Below are positions 1-7,726 of a stretch of 36,318 nt of DNA, in pieces (position 1 is the stretch's first letter; every line of letters begins with the position of its first letter). Under the pieces are notes generated by a model. It did no database searches. It was not told where the DNA came from and saw only the letters and a program-made list of their open reading frames with translations. The translations under genes and the position numbers were made by a program. The stretch lies in NCBI GenBank assembly GCA_047722305.1, contig JBDNYM010000019.1:1-36318 (forward strand). Direction: 5' to 3'. Source of the stretch: JAKVJE01 sp047722305 (GTDB lineage Bacteria; Actinomycetota; Actinomycetes; Actinomycetales; Microbacteriaceae).

Positions 1-909
1 GGCTGGGACGGGGACCGGCACCGGGGATGGGGCTGGGACGGGAGCCTGCGCTGGGGACGCGCCGGGCGCCGGGGATGCGGACGCGGGCCGGGCTGCAGGT
101 TCCGCGGCCTCAGTGGCATCGGAGCGATCCGGCGAGGAGAGCCCCTGCCCCGAGTAGGCGCGGAACACGTCCTCGAGGGTGGCGTCCGGTCCGAGCTGCC
201 GTTTGAGCTCTGCCGGGGCTCCCACCGCCCGCAGCCGCCCATCCGCCATCAGCCCGACCCGGTCGCAGAGCGCGTCGGCCTCCTCCATGTAGTGGGTGGT
301 GATGAGGACGGTCATGCCGTCGCGGCGCTGCAGGGACAGGATCCGCTCCCAGACGGCGTCGCGGGCGATGGGGTCGAGGCCGACCGTCGGTTCGTCGAGC
401 ACCAGCAGGGCCGGGTGCCCGACCAGCGCCTGCGCCAGTTCGAGCCGGCGCACCATGCCGCCGGAGAACTTCCCGGCGACGCGGTCGGCCACGTCGAGCA
501 GCCCCATCATGTCGAGAGCCTCGCGCACGCGGGCGCGCACCTGACTGCGCGGCACGTCGTAGAGCCGGGCGAACCAGGTCACGTTCTGCCAGGCGGTCAG
601 GTCGCGGTCGATGGAGAGCTGCTGGGGCACGTACCCCAGGCGGTAGCGCACCTCCATGGGGTCGGCGGCCGCGTCGACCCCGTACACGGCAATGCGTCCC
701 TCCCGCACGGGCAGCAGCGTGGCGAGCAGGCGAATGGTGGTGGTCTTGCCGGCGCCATTCGGCCCCAGCAGCCCGAAGATCTCCCCGGGGGCGATGTCGA
801 GCGTGAGGTCGTCGACGGCGACGTGGTCGCCGAACCGCTGCGTGAGTCCGTCCACGCGCACGGCGGCAGGGGTGGCGACGGGGACGGCGGACGAGGCCAT
901 GGCGGTCAT
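1..909 (-). CDS. DrrA-type ABC transporter ATP-binding protein, 3' end beyond window
   Basis: This is the ATPase subunit of a daunorubicin-resistance (DrrA)-like or ABC-2-type exporter. The reverse strand shows Walker A GPNGAGKTT at residues 49-57, a Q-loop (YVPQQLS), an ABC signature (FSGGMVRRLELAQAL), Walker B (LLVLDEPTVGLDP) and an H-loop region (TTHYMEEAD). The typical DrrA segment TLEDVFRAYSG follows. After it comes an Ala/Pro/Val-rich tail of about 50 residues that is still open at base 1, so the C-terminus is missing; the usual membrane partner gene would lie to the left. The chosen ATG (909) overlaps the marR stop as ATGA, implying translational coupling. A second in-frame ATG lies at 900. 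The family is clear from motifs; the substrate is unknown, with drug or lipid export likely given the MarR partner. Confidence 0.93.
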   Translation of the reverse strand, partial: MTAMASSAVPVATPAAVRVDGLTQRFGDHVAVDDLTLDIAPGEIFGLLGPNGAGKTTTIRLLATLLPVREGRIAVYGVDAAADPMEVRYRLGYVPQQLSIDRDLTAWQNVTWFARLYDVPRSQVRARVREALDMMGLLDVADRVAGKFSGGMVRRLELAQALVGHPALLVLDEPTVGLDPIARDAVWERILSLQRRDGMTVLITTHYMEEADALCDRVGLMADGRLRAVGAPAELKRQLGPDATLEDVFRAYSGQGLSSPDRSDATEAAEPAARPASASPAPGASPAQAPVPAPSPVPVPVPA

Positions 910-1400
910 CGCAGCGCCTCCGCGACGGACGCGACGGTCCGCTCGTCCGGTCCCCGCCCGTCCACCCTCTCGACCACGGTGCGCAGCACGTCCAGACCAG
1001 CGGCGAGCGTTCGGCGGTCCTCGGCGGAGAGCCCGACGATCACCCGCTGCACCGTCTCGTGCCGGGCGTCGCGGGCGGCATCCGCGTCCTGCTGTGCCCG
1101 GTCGGTCAGAGAGAGACGGCGGATGCGGTGGTCCTCCGGCGCAGGCGTGCGGACCAAGTATCCGGCGCGCTCCATCTCGCCGACGACGGTTGACACTGAA
1201 TTGGCGGCCAGGCCGAGGATCTGCGCCGCCTCTCCCACGGTGAGGCCGGAGCGACGGCCCACCAGCCGCAGCAGCTCCGCCTGGGTCTGGGCCACCGGAT
1301 CGGCCGGGAAGCGGCGGGCGGCGTGGCGCCGGACCACCCGGCGGAACCGGCTCACCGTTTCGAAAAGCCGATCGACCAGGGTGATGTCCACCGTCGTCAT
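906..1400 (-). CDS. MarR family transcriptional regulator
   Basis: A 164-aa winged-helix regulator. After an N-terminal helix (ETVSRFRRVVRRHAARRF) comes the DNA-binding part: GLTVGEAAQILGLAANSVSTVVGEMERAGYLVRTP, then the wing PEDHRIRRLSLTDRA, all as in MarR proteins. I chose ATG 1400 because GGGAGG sits just upstream and the family length fits; a longer in-frame reading would add a tail unlike MarR. Its stop overlaps the start of the ABC ATPase, so it very probably controls that exporter and itself. A candidate operator lies at 1420-1449. The ligand is unknown. Confidence 0.9.
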   Translation of the reverse strand: MTTVDITLVDRLFETVSRFRRVVRRHAARRFPADPVAQTQAELLRLVGRRSGLTVGEAAQILGLAANSVSTVVGEMERAGYLVRTPAPEDHRIRRLSLTDRAQQDADAARDARHETVQRVIVGLSAEDRRTLAAGLDVLRTVVERVDGRGPDERTVASVAEALR

Positions 1401-1416
1401 GGGGCCTCCCGCCGCG

Positions 1417-1449
1417 ATATATATCTCTAGGTCAGAGTAATATACCTCT
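1417..1449 (-). promoter_or_regulatory. Candidate operator/promoter of the marR-ABC operon
   Basis: This AT-rich island in a very GC-rich intergenic region holds an imperfect inverted repeat. CTCT and AGAG flank AGGTC, with ATAT-type sequence outside both arms. It also holds a direct repeat, TATATCTCT at 1420-1428 and TATACCTCT at 1441-1449, 21 bp apart (two helical turns). It lies 20-50 bp upstream of the marR start, where a MarR autorepressor would bind. On the minus strand it also offers TATATT-like -10 sequences. Regulation is inferred from position and symmetry only. Confidence 0.5.
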
Positions 1450-1578
1450 CCTCCAGAGCCAACGCCCTGGCCCACAACCGCGCCCGACCTCGGCCGCGGC
1501 GCGCTACGCTCCGGAGAAACATCGAACACTCGTTCGCGGCGGCGGCCTCGAGCGGTGCCCCAGCGGAGAGGACGCGTC

Positions 1579-2808
1579 ATGGAGAAGTCGGCCACCCTGC
1601 GAATGAACGAGCAGATGCAGGACTTCGTCGCCCATGGCATCCCCGCCCTCAACCTCGGCTTCGGCGAGTGCGGACTGCCCGTCCTCCCGGTGCTGCGCGA
1701 GCTGGTCGCCTCCGGCAGCGCCGAGAACGCCTACCCGGCGGTACAGGGCTCGCTGGCCGCCCGCCGCGCGATCGCCGGGTACTTCAGCCGGCGCGGCATC
1801 CCCTCCGAGGCCGGCCTGTGCACGGTGGCGCCCGGCAGCAAGCCCATCCTCTACGCCCTGCTCGCCACCCTGCCCGGCGACCTGGTGCTGCCCCGGCCGT
1901 CGTGGGTGAGCTACGCCAATCAGTCCCGAGCGCTCGGCAAGCCGGTGATCTGGGTGGATGCGCCCGCCGACTGCGGCGGCATCCCCGCCCCCGACCAGCT
2001 GGAGACGGCCCTCGGCACGGCGCGGGCGGCCGGACGCGACCCGCGCATCCTGCTGCTGACCTCGCCCGACAACCCGACCGGCACGGTGGCCAGCGGCGAG
2101 CAGATGCGGGCACTGGTGCGGATCGCCGCCGAGCAGGACCTGACCATCATCTCCGACGAGATCTACCGCGACCTCGCCTACTCCCCCGCCGACTACGTGA
2201 GCCCCGCCGAGCTGGCCCCCGACCGCACCATCGTCACCAGCGGACTGTCGAAGAACCTCGCCCTCGGCGGGTGGCGCATCGGGGTGGCCCGCTTCCCGGT
2301 CACCGACCGGGGACGGGAGCAACTGGCCCGGTTCGTCGGGTTCGCCTCGGAGCTGTGGTCCGGGATGCCGGTGTTCCTGGAGCCGGTCGTCGAGTACACG
2401 TTCTCCGAGCCGGCGGATGTGGTGGAGCGGATCGCCGCCAGCCGCCGCCTGCACCAGGCGGTCTCCACCGCCATCGCCGGCGTGCTGCGCGACGCCGGCG
2501 CCCGGGTGCACCTGCCGGAGGGCGGCTTCTACTTGTACCCCTCGTTCCGGGGAACCGCGCTCGCCGAGCGCCTCCACGCTGCCACCGACGAAGAGCTGTC
2601 GAACCGGCTACTCGGCCGGGAGCGGGTGGGGGTGCTGCCCGGGACGTGCTTCGGCGACGACCCGGCCCAGCTGCGCGTGCGCGTCGTGACCGCCATGGTG
2701 TACGGCGCGTCGGACCCGGAACGACTCGCCACCCTGCGGGCCGCCGACCCGCTGCAGGCTCCGCCGGTCGTGGCCGCTCTCGAACGGCTGAGGAACGTGC
2801 TCGCCTGA
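1579..2808 (+). CDS. PLP-dependent class I/II aminotransferase
   Basis: A fold-type I aminotransferase of 409 aa, cytosolic, moving an amino group between an amino acid and a 2-oxo acid. Visible landmarks are the stacking segment RPSWVSY (about 106-112), SPDNPTG with Asn165, ISDEIY with Asp193 and Tyr196, the PLP lysine in SGLSKNLALGG (Lys225), and the Arg-containing GGWRIG. The length is normal for AspC-like enzymes. I chose ATG 1579 because GGAGAGG precedes it; an upstream GTG at 1555 is less likely. It is divergent from marR and followed 80 bp later by a small PRTase-like gene. The amino acid substrate cannot be read from the sequence; aspartate, alanine or an aromatic amino acid are options. 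Confidence 0.9.
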   Translation: MEKSATLRMNEQMQDFVAHGIPALNLGFGECGLPVLPVLRELVASGSAENAYPAVQGSLAARRAIAGYFSRRGIPSEAGLCTVAPGSKPILYALLATLPGDLVLPRPSWVSYANQSRALGKPVIWVDAPADCGGIPAPDQLETALGTARAAGRDPRILLLTSPDNPTGTVASGEQMRALVRIAAEQDLTIISDEIYRDLAYSPADYVSPAELAPDRTIVTSGLSKNLALGGWRIGVARFPVTDRGREQLARFVGFASELWSGMPVFLEPVVEYTFSEPADVVERIAASRRLHQAVSTAIAGVLRDAGARVHLPEGGFYLYPSFRGTALAERLHAATDEELSNRLLGRERVGVLPGTCFGDDPAQLRVRVVTAMVYGASDPERLATLRAADPLQAPPVVAALERLRNVLA

Positions 2809-2834
2809 GCCGTCACGAGGCGAGGACAGGGCAC

Positions 2835-2840
2835 TATGCT
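2835..2840 (+). promoter_or_regulatory. Possible -10 box (TATGCT) before the PRTase-like gene
   Basis: TATGCT matches the actinobacterial TAnnnT -10 pattern and sits about 49 bp upstream of the ATG at 2889. No clear -35 is visible. A short inverted repeat, CAACC (2854-2858) with GGTTG (2864-2868), lies in the presumed leader. Confidence 0.3.
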
Positions 2841-2888
2841 GGTCTTTTCCGTTCAACCGTCCGGGTTGCGGGGAAAGGCGAAGACCTC

Positions 2889-3314
2889 ATGAGTGACAGC
2901 GTCGAAAGCAGTTCCAGCCTCGAAGACCAGCTCAGCAGCCTGGTCGCGCACCCGGACCAGGCCCAGCGCGCGGGCGAGCGGATCGCCGCGCACATCACTG
3001 CGACCGGGGCGGATGTCGTCGCCGTCGACCCGCAGCCCGCATCCGTCATCCTGGGCCACCTGGTGGCGGCCCGGCTGGGCGCCACCCTCACCATCGTCAG
3101 CGAAGACTCGGGCCTGCTGTACGCCACCGAGACCCCCGCCCCGGGCGCCCGAGTCGCCCTCGTGTCGGCCGACTTCCCCGACTACCCCTCGCCGGCCGCG
3201 ACCGCCGACTACCTGTCGGCGAACTCGGCGCGCATCGTCGCCGCCGTCTCGCTGCGGCCCATCGCCGGTTCCGCCGCCGGGCTGCCGGTGACCCCGGTCT
3301 CGGTCGGCGCCTGA
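2889..3314 (+). CDS. Small protein resembling the type I phosphoribosyltransferase fold
   Basis: A 141-aa soluble protein with no signal peptide or membrane segment. An acidic, Ser-rich N-terminus (about 1-30) is followed by alternating strands and helices: ADVVAVDPQPASVILGHLVA, then LGATLTIVSEDSGLLYA, then PGARVALVSADF. This order recalls purine/pyrimidine PRTase-like proteins (a substrate loop, a VGxD/E-like loop, then a regenerated strand). The canonical PRPP-binding motif of two acidic residues followed by TG is not recognisable; the equivalent stretch reads VALVSADFPDYPS. It may therefore be a non-catalytic or diverged PRTase homologue. The ATG follows a purine-rich stretch (GGGGAAAGGCGAAG). 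The fold is suggested, not proven, and function is unknown. It lies between an aminotransferase and an IclR regulator on the same strand. Confidence 0.75.
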   Translation: MSDSVESSSSLEDQLSSLVAHPDQAQRAGERIAAHITATGADVVAVDPQPASVILGHLVAARLGATLTIVSEDSGLLYATETPAPGARVALVSADFPDYPSPAATADYLSANSARIVAAVSLRPIAGSAAGLPVTPVSVGA

Positions 3315-3411
3315 TCGATTCGGCGCGCTGACCGTGGCGGACGGTTCCGACCGCTCCCGACCGGACAGCCCCCACCAGCCCGTCCCGCCGGCGAGGGGCG
3401 CCAGGGGCGGC

Positions 3412-4275
3412 ATGACGCAGTCGCTCGACCGGGCTCTGCGGCTGCTGATCGTGCTCGGCGAGCATCCGGAGGGGATGTCGCTGTCCGAGATCGCCCGCGG
3501 CGCCGAGCTGCCCCTCGCTACCGTCCACCGCCTGCTGGCCACGCTGCGGCGACGCCGCTTCGTCGCCCAGGGGCCGTCCACGCGCGCGTATTTCCTCGGC
3601 CCCGCGATCTCGGACCTCTGGGAGAGCTCGCACCGGCAGGATGCCGGCCAACGGCTCATGATCGTCCCTCGCGAAATGGTGCAAGCGCGCGACGAGATCG
3701 GCGAAACGGTATTCCTGAGCGAGTTCCAGGGCACGCAGGTGCGCTGCCAGGCCCTGGTCCCCTCGCGGCACTCCTTGCAGCTCTACGTCCGCACCGGACA
3801 GACGATGCCGCTCAACGCCGCGGCCGCCGCCCGCATCCTCCTGGCCTGGCAGGATGAGGCCCGGGTCGTCGACCTGCTGCAGCGCACCGAGATGACGGTG
3901 TTCACCGCCCAGACTCCGAAGACGGTCGCCGAGGTCCTGGATCGTCTCCGCCTCGTCCGCTCCCGCGGGTTCGACACCTGCGACTCGGAGCTCGACGACC
4001 ACGCCTGGGCCGTCGCCTTCCCCGTCCGCCAGGCGCTGGGCGAGGTGGTCGCTTCGGTGACCATCGCCGGCCCGGAGCACCGCCTGCAGACCCGCGCCAG
4101 CCGCGATCATGCCACCGCGGCGCTGCGCCACGCCGCCGAGAGCATGTCGATGCGCCTGGGGTGGACGGGCACGGCGGCCCCGACGGCGAGAATTAACCGA
4201 ACGGCAACACCGGGAGCACGATCCCCCTCACTTCCATCTGACGGAATTCGACACTCCCCAGATTCCGCATCGTGA
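3412..4275 (+). CDS. IclR family transcriptional regulator
   Basis: A 287-aa regulator. The N-terminal winged helix (about 1-60) reads SLDRALRLLIVLGEHPEGMSLSEIARGAELPLATVHRLLATLRRRRFV, characteristic of IclR proteins. The effector domain follows, with LYVRTGQTMPLNAAAAARILLAW and RGFDTCDSELDDHAWAVAFPV (about 120-230). The last 40 residues, rich in Ser, Pro and Thr, extend past the usual IclR end. I chose ATG 3412, preceded by AGGGG; an in-frame GTG at 3334 would add 26 residues unlike the family. It stands 151 bp upstream of the dihydroorotate dehydrogenase-like cassette on the same strand. It is therefore the likely local regulator of that catabolic and uptake module (inference), sensing a small organic acid or ureide. 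Confidence 0.88.
   Translation: MTQSLDRALRLLIVLGEHPEGMSLSEIARGAELPLATVHRLLATLRRRRFVAQGPSTRAYFLGPAISDLWESSHRQDAGQRLMIVPREMVQARDEIGETVFLSEFQGTQVRCQALVPSRHSLQLYVRTGQTMPLNAAAAARILLAWQDEARVVDLLQRTEMTVFTAQTPKTVAEVLDRLRLVRSRGFDTCDSELDDHAWAVAFPVRQALGEVVASVTIAGPEHRLQTRASRDHATAALRHAAESMSMRLGWTGTAAPTARINRTATPGARSPSLPSDGIRHSPDSAS
4242..4267. promoter_or_regulatory. Inverted repeat upstream of the DHODH cassette, possible IclR site
   Basis: CGGAAT at 4242-4247 and ATTCCG at 4262-4267 form a perfect 6-bp inverted repeat with a 14-bp spacer. It straddles the final codons of the iclR gene and lies about 160 bp before the next start. IclR-family operators are often short palindromes rich in GGAA/TTCC, so this is a reasonable but unproven operator candidate. 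Confidence 0.3.
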
Positions 4276-4426
4276 AAACTTGTGTTTCCCGTCCGTAACC
4301 GCGCCACCGAGCACCGCCGGGAGGGCGTCACCGCCGCATCCGAACGCTCTGACGGCGAATTAGCATCTGGCCCTATCCCAATCGGGCGCCCCATCAGGCG
4401 ACGCCGCGGACCGAAGGAGGGGCCGA

Positions 4427-5416
4427 ATGACCGTCGTTGCTGGCACCAGGCCCACGGCCGCAGTCGGCTCCGCACGACCGGACCTGGAGACGCGCCTCGG
4501 ACGGCTCGGGCTCAAGAACCCGATCATGCCGGCCTCAGGATGCTTCGGGCCCGAACTCGGGGCGTTCTTCCCTCTCGACGACCTCGGCGCGATGGTCACC
4601 AAGACCGTCTTCGCCCAGCGCCGCCCCGGCAACCCGGCGGAGCGCATCAGCGACCTCTACACCGGCGCGATCAACAGCGTCGGCATCCCCAGCCCCGGCC
4701 TCGACGGGTTCGTCGCTGGCCTGCTTCCGCGCTACCGCCAGGCGGCGGCACCGCTCATCATCAGCGTCGGCGGGCTCGTGCCCGATGAGTACGCCACACT
4801 CGTGCGCGCTTTCGACGCGATCCACGCCGCCGACGCCTACGAGCTCAACTTCTCGTGCCCGAACCTCAATCACGGCGGCATGATCGGCTCCGACCCCGCC
4901 GAGGTGGCGGCCACGACCGCGCGCGTGCGATCGCTCACCGACACGCCGCTGCTCGTCAAGCTCACGCCGGTCACGGTCTCGATCGCCGCGACGGCCGCCG
5001 CGGCCGAGCGCGGGGGAGCCGACGCTGTCACGGTCTGCAACAGCTTCCCCGCCCTCGCCATCGACGCCGACCGCCGGACGCCCGTGCTCGGCAACGTGAC
5101 CGGCGGCTACAGCGGCCGAGCCGTCAAGCCGCTCGCCCTCAAGCTCGTCCACGACGCGGCCGCCGCCGTCGGCGTCCCGGTCGTGGGATGCGGGGGCATC
5201 GCCACCGGCCGCGACGCCGCCGAGTTCCTGCTCGCCGGCGCCCGGGCCGTCCAGGTCGGGACGGCGAACTTCTCCGACCCCGCCGCCATGCCGCGGATCA
5301 TCCGCGAGCTGGAGGAATTCGCCGCTGAGCAGCACGTCACCGCCATCGACGAACTGGTCGGCGGGCTCCGGGCCGAATCAGCGCCCGTCCCCGGCCTCAG
5401 GAGCACCGCATGCTGA
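4427..5416 (+). CDS. Dihydroorotate dehydrogenase class 1B-like catalytic subunit (PyrDB type)
   Basis: A 329-aa FMN-dependent TIM-barrel protein of the class 1 dihydroorotate dehydrogenase family. Positions matching the substrate and catalytic residues of class 1 enzymes are all present: VTKT (Lys59), INSVG (Asn83), the active-site loop ELNFSCPN (Asn141, Cys144, Asn146), LVKLTP (Lys178) and CNS (Asn205). GCGGI and AVQVGT near the C-terminus bind the FMN phosphate in the family. Cys, not Ser, in the loop means a soluble class 1 enzyme. The start follows GGAGGGG. The gene is not in a pyr biosynthesis cluster; it overlaps an M20 amidohydrolase by 7 bp, and a PyrK-like subunit comes next. The enzyme could oxidise dihydroorotate or, with NADH via PyrK, reduce orotate or a related cyclic ureide for degradation. 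Confidence 0.88.
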   Translation: MTVVAGTRPTAAVGSARPDLETRLGRLGLKNPIMPASGCFGPELGAFFPLDDLGAMVTKTVFAQRRPGNPAERISDLYTGAINSVGIPSPGLDGFVAGLLPRYRQAAAPLIISVGGLVPDEYATLVRAFDAIHAADAYELNFSCPNLNHGGMIGSDPAEVAATTARVRSLTDTPLLVKLTPVTVSIAATAAAAERGGADAVTVCNSFPALAIDADRRTPVLGNVTGGYSGRAVKPLALKLVHDAAAAVGVPVVGCGGIATGRDAAEFLLAGARAVQVGTANFSDPAAMPRIIRELEEFAAEQHVTAIDELVGGLRAESAPVPGLRSTAC

Positions 5417-6702
5417 GCCGCGTCCTCCCGCGCACCGACCCCGCCGATGTCCGACAGCTCATCGAGGCTTTCGCCGCCCTGTCCGACCCCGCCGGCACGA
5501 TCGGCATCACTCGTCCCGGCTACAGCCGACTGGAGCGGGACGCGCACGCGCTCTTCGTCCGGTTCATGACCGACGTCGGACTCCTGACGCGCACCGACGC
5601 CGCCGGCAACACCCACGCCGTGCTGCGCACGCCCGAGCAGTATGCCGCCGGGCTCCCCTACCTCGGCACCGGCTCCCACCTCGACTCCGTCCCCTGCGGC
5701 GGGCGTTTCGACGGCATCGTCGGCGTGGTCGCCGGCATGCTCGCCGCCCGGACTCTCGCTGCGGCGGACCCGCTGCGGCACCCACTCGACGTCCTGGTCT
5801 TCGCCAACGAGGAGGGCGCCCGCTTCGGCCAGGCGTGCAACGGCTCCCGCGCCCTGGCCGGAGCCCTCGCCGGCGCCGATCTCGATCGGCTGCACGACCA
5901 CGACGGCGTCACCCTGCGCCAGGCGATGACGGCGGCCGGGCTGCGGCCCGACGAGATCGGCTCCGCCCGTCTCGACCCCGCCCAGTGGGAGGCGTTCGTC
6001 GAGACCCACATCGAACAGGGCTCGGTGCTGGCCGACACCGACACCCAGGTCGGGATCGTCAGCGTCATCTCCGGCAGCACGCGCACGGCGCTCACCTGGC
6101 GCGGGGTCCCTTCCCATTCCGGCGGCACGCCGATGTCGAGCCGCTCCGACGCCCTCGTCGCGGCGGCCCGCGTCGTGCTGCGGGCCCGTGACTACGCGGC
6201 CGACCCGAGCCGGGCCGGACTCCGGGCCACCGTCGGACGGCTCGACGTGCGCCCCGACTCGGTCACGACCATCCCGGGGCGCGTGGAGATGACGATCGAC
6301 GTGCGCGACGTGCGCTTCGACCGGCAGCAGGCCGCGGCGGCGGCCATCGTGCAGTACGCCCGGCAGGTCGCCGCCGAGGAGCGCGTCGAGCTGACGGTCA
6401 CCCCGGTCGCCGAGGTCGCGCCCACGTCGCTGTCCGACGGCGTCGCCGCGGCGAGTTCGGCGGCCGCCCGTCGACTCGGCTATCGCCAGCGGACACTGCC
6501 CAGCGGCGCCAGCCACGACACACAGATGATGACGCGCATCTGCCCGACCGGCATGATCTTCGTCCCCAGCCGGAACCACGGCATCTCGCACGCTCCCGAC
6601 GAGCTCTCCGACGCGGACGACATCGCCCGCGGCGTGGACGTCCTCATCGAGACGCTGCGCGAACTCGATGCCGCCCAGGTCGCTCCGAGGAGGTCCGCAT
6701 GA
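5410..6702 (+). CDS. M20 family N-carbamoyl amino acid / ureido-acid amidohydrolase
   Basis: A 430-aa metal-dependent amidase of the hydantoinase/carbamoylase family, whose members include N-carbamoyl-L-amino acid hydrolase, beta-ureidopropionase and allantoate amidohydrolase. Metal-site segments are GTGSHLDSVPCGGRFDG (His90, Asp101), FANEEGARFG (Glu134, Glu135), ETHIEQG (His200) and SRNHGISHAPDE (His394). WRGVPSHSGGTPM is the dimerisation/substrate-domain motif. It overlaps the stop of the upstream gene (ATGCTGA) and its own stop overlaps the PyrK-like start (ATGA), so the three are co-translated. A ureido acid such as N-carbamoyl-aspartate is the expected product of dihydroorotate ring opening, so ureidosuccinase activity fits the context. 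No ring-opening dihydroorotase or hydantoinase is visible in the window. Substrate is inferred. Confidence 0.88.
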   Translation: MLSRVLPRTDPADVRQLIEAFAALSDPAGTIGITRPGYSRLERDAHALFVRFMTDVGLLTRTDAAGNTHAVLRTPEQYAAGLPYLGTGSHLDSVPCGGRFDGIVGVVAGMLAARTLAAADPLRHPLDVLVFANEEGARFGQACNGSRALAGALAGADLDRLHDHDGVTLRQAMTAAGLRPDEIGSARLDPAQWEAFVETHIEQGSVLADTDTQVGIVSVISGSTRTALTWRGVPSHSGGTPMSSRSDALVAAARVVLRARDYAADPSRAGLRATVGRLDVRPDSVTTIPGRVEMTIDVRDVRFDRQQAAAAAIVQYARQVAAEERVELTVTPVAEVAPTSLSDGVAAASSAAARRLGYRQRTLPSGASHDTQMMTRICPTGMIFVPSRNHGISHAPDELSDADDIARGVDVLIETLRELDAAQVAPRRSA

Positions 6703-7583
6703 AGGCGACGGTCGCCGTCGGCGCGCCCCGCCTCCGCACCCTGGCCACGGCAGCCCGGCCCCGACCGGTCAGCATCCTGGCCGATGTCGTGAGCGTCACC
6801 CCGGTGACCGCACAGCACGTCCGGCTCGTCGTGCAGACCCCGCAGCCGTTCGTCGCCGACGCCGGACAGTTCTTCCTGCTCGCAGACCAGGCAGGACGAC
6901 TCCCGATGGAGCACCGCGCGCTCCCCCGGCCGATGGCCCTCTACGACCTGGACGCCACGGGCACCATCCTCTCGTTCCTCGTCAAGGTCATCGGGGAGGG
7001 CACCCGCCAGTTCGCCGCGCTCCGGCCCCAGGACCGGCTGCGGCTCATCGGGCCGCTCGGACGGGGCTTCGACCTCGACGGCACCGGGCCCATCCTGCTG
7101 CTCGGGCGCGGAGTCGGCGCGTTCTCCCTCGGCCTCGTGCCGCAGCAGGCCCACGACCGGCACCGCGAGGTGAGCGTCGTCCTCAGTGCGGCCGATGAGC
7201 AGTCGCTCCCCGGGGTCGACCACTTCACCCGGTTGGGATGCGCGCCGCTCACCGTCACCGACGACCGCGGCGACTCGGGCATGCCGGCCCTGCGCGCCCG
7301 TCTGCTGGCCGAGTTCGCGGACCGGCCGCACCCCACCCTGGTCATCTCGTGCGGGTCCGCGCGGCTGCGCCGGCTCAGCCTCGATCTGGCCGATGCCTGG
7401 GGCGGCCAGGCGCAGACCTCCGTCGAGGCGCACATGGCGTGCGGGCTGGGGTACTGCCACGGGTGTGCGACGCCGCTCCCCCATGAGGGAGACGACAGCC
7501 CCCTCGTGTGCACTGACGGCCCCGCCTTCGAACTGGTCGAGGCGGGAACGAGGCCCGCACCCGGCGGAGAGGAGATCACCTAA
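6699..7583 (+). CDS. Dihydroorotate dehydrogenase electron-transfer subunit-like protein (PyrK type)
   Basis: A 294-aa FAD/[2Fe-2S] reductase of the PyrK group. An N-terminal ferredoxin-reductase beta-barrel carries RPMALYDL, equivalent to the RPxS/Y FAD motif. KVIGEGTRQFAAL, the LIGPLGRGF motif and an NAD-binding part (ILLLGRGVGAFSLGLV) follow. The C-terminal cluster has Cys248, Cys253, Cys256 and Cys271 (CX4CX2CX14C), as expected for the PyrK iron-sulfur cluster. PyrK partners class 1B DHODHs, matching the gene two positions upstream. The unusual feature is that an amidohydrolase gene lies between the two subunits. The ATGA overlap shows coupling. It is about 30-40 residues longer than many PyrK proteins, mainly at the N-terminus. 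Confidence 0.88.
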   Translation: MKATVAVGAPRLRTLATAARPRPVSILADVVSVTPVTAQHVRLVVQTPQPFVADAGQFFLLADQAGRLPMEHRALPRPMALYDLDATGTILSFLVKVIGEGTRQFAALRPQDRLRLIGPLGRGFDLDGTGPILLLGRGVGAFSLGLVPQQAHDRHREVSVVLSAADEQSLPGVDHFTRLGCAPLTVTDDRGDSGMPALRARLLAEFADRPHPTLVISCGSARLRRLSLDLADAWGGQAQTSVEAHMACGLGYCHGCATPLPHEGDDSPLVCTDGPAFELVEAGTRPAPGGEEIT

Positions 7584-7726
7584 ACGGCATCCCCATCCCG
7601 ACGGCGTCTTTCATCCGCGCATCCGGCCCGTCCCCGGACGCCCCGCCACGCCGCCACCGACGGAAACACGCACGTCATACGAATCGACAACAATATCGTC
7701 GGATGTTTTCAGAGAAGGGAACTCAA

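Noticed and set aside
4427..5416. Reading the gene as a dihydropyrimidine dehydrogenase (PreA)
   Set aside because: There is no ferredoxin-type 4Fe-4S Cys pattern, and the active-site loop reads SCPN as in dihydroorotate dehydrogenases, not SCPH as in PreA/DPD.
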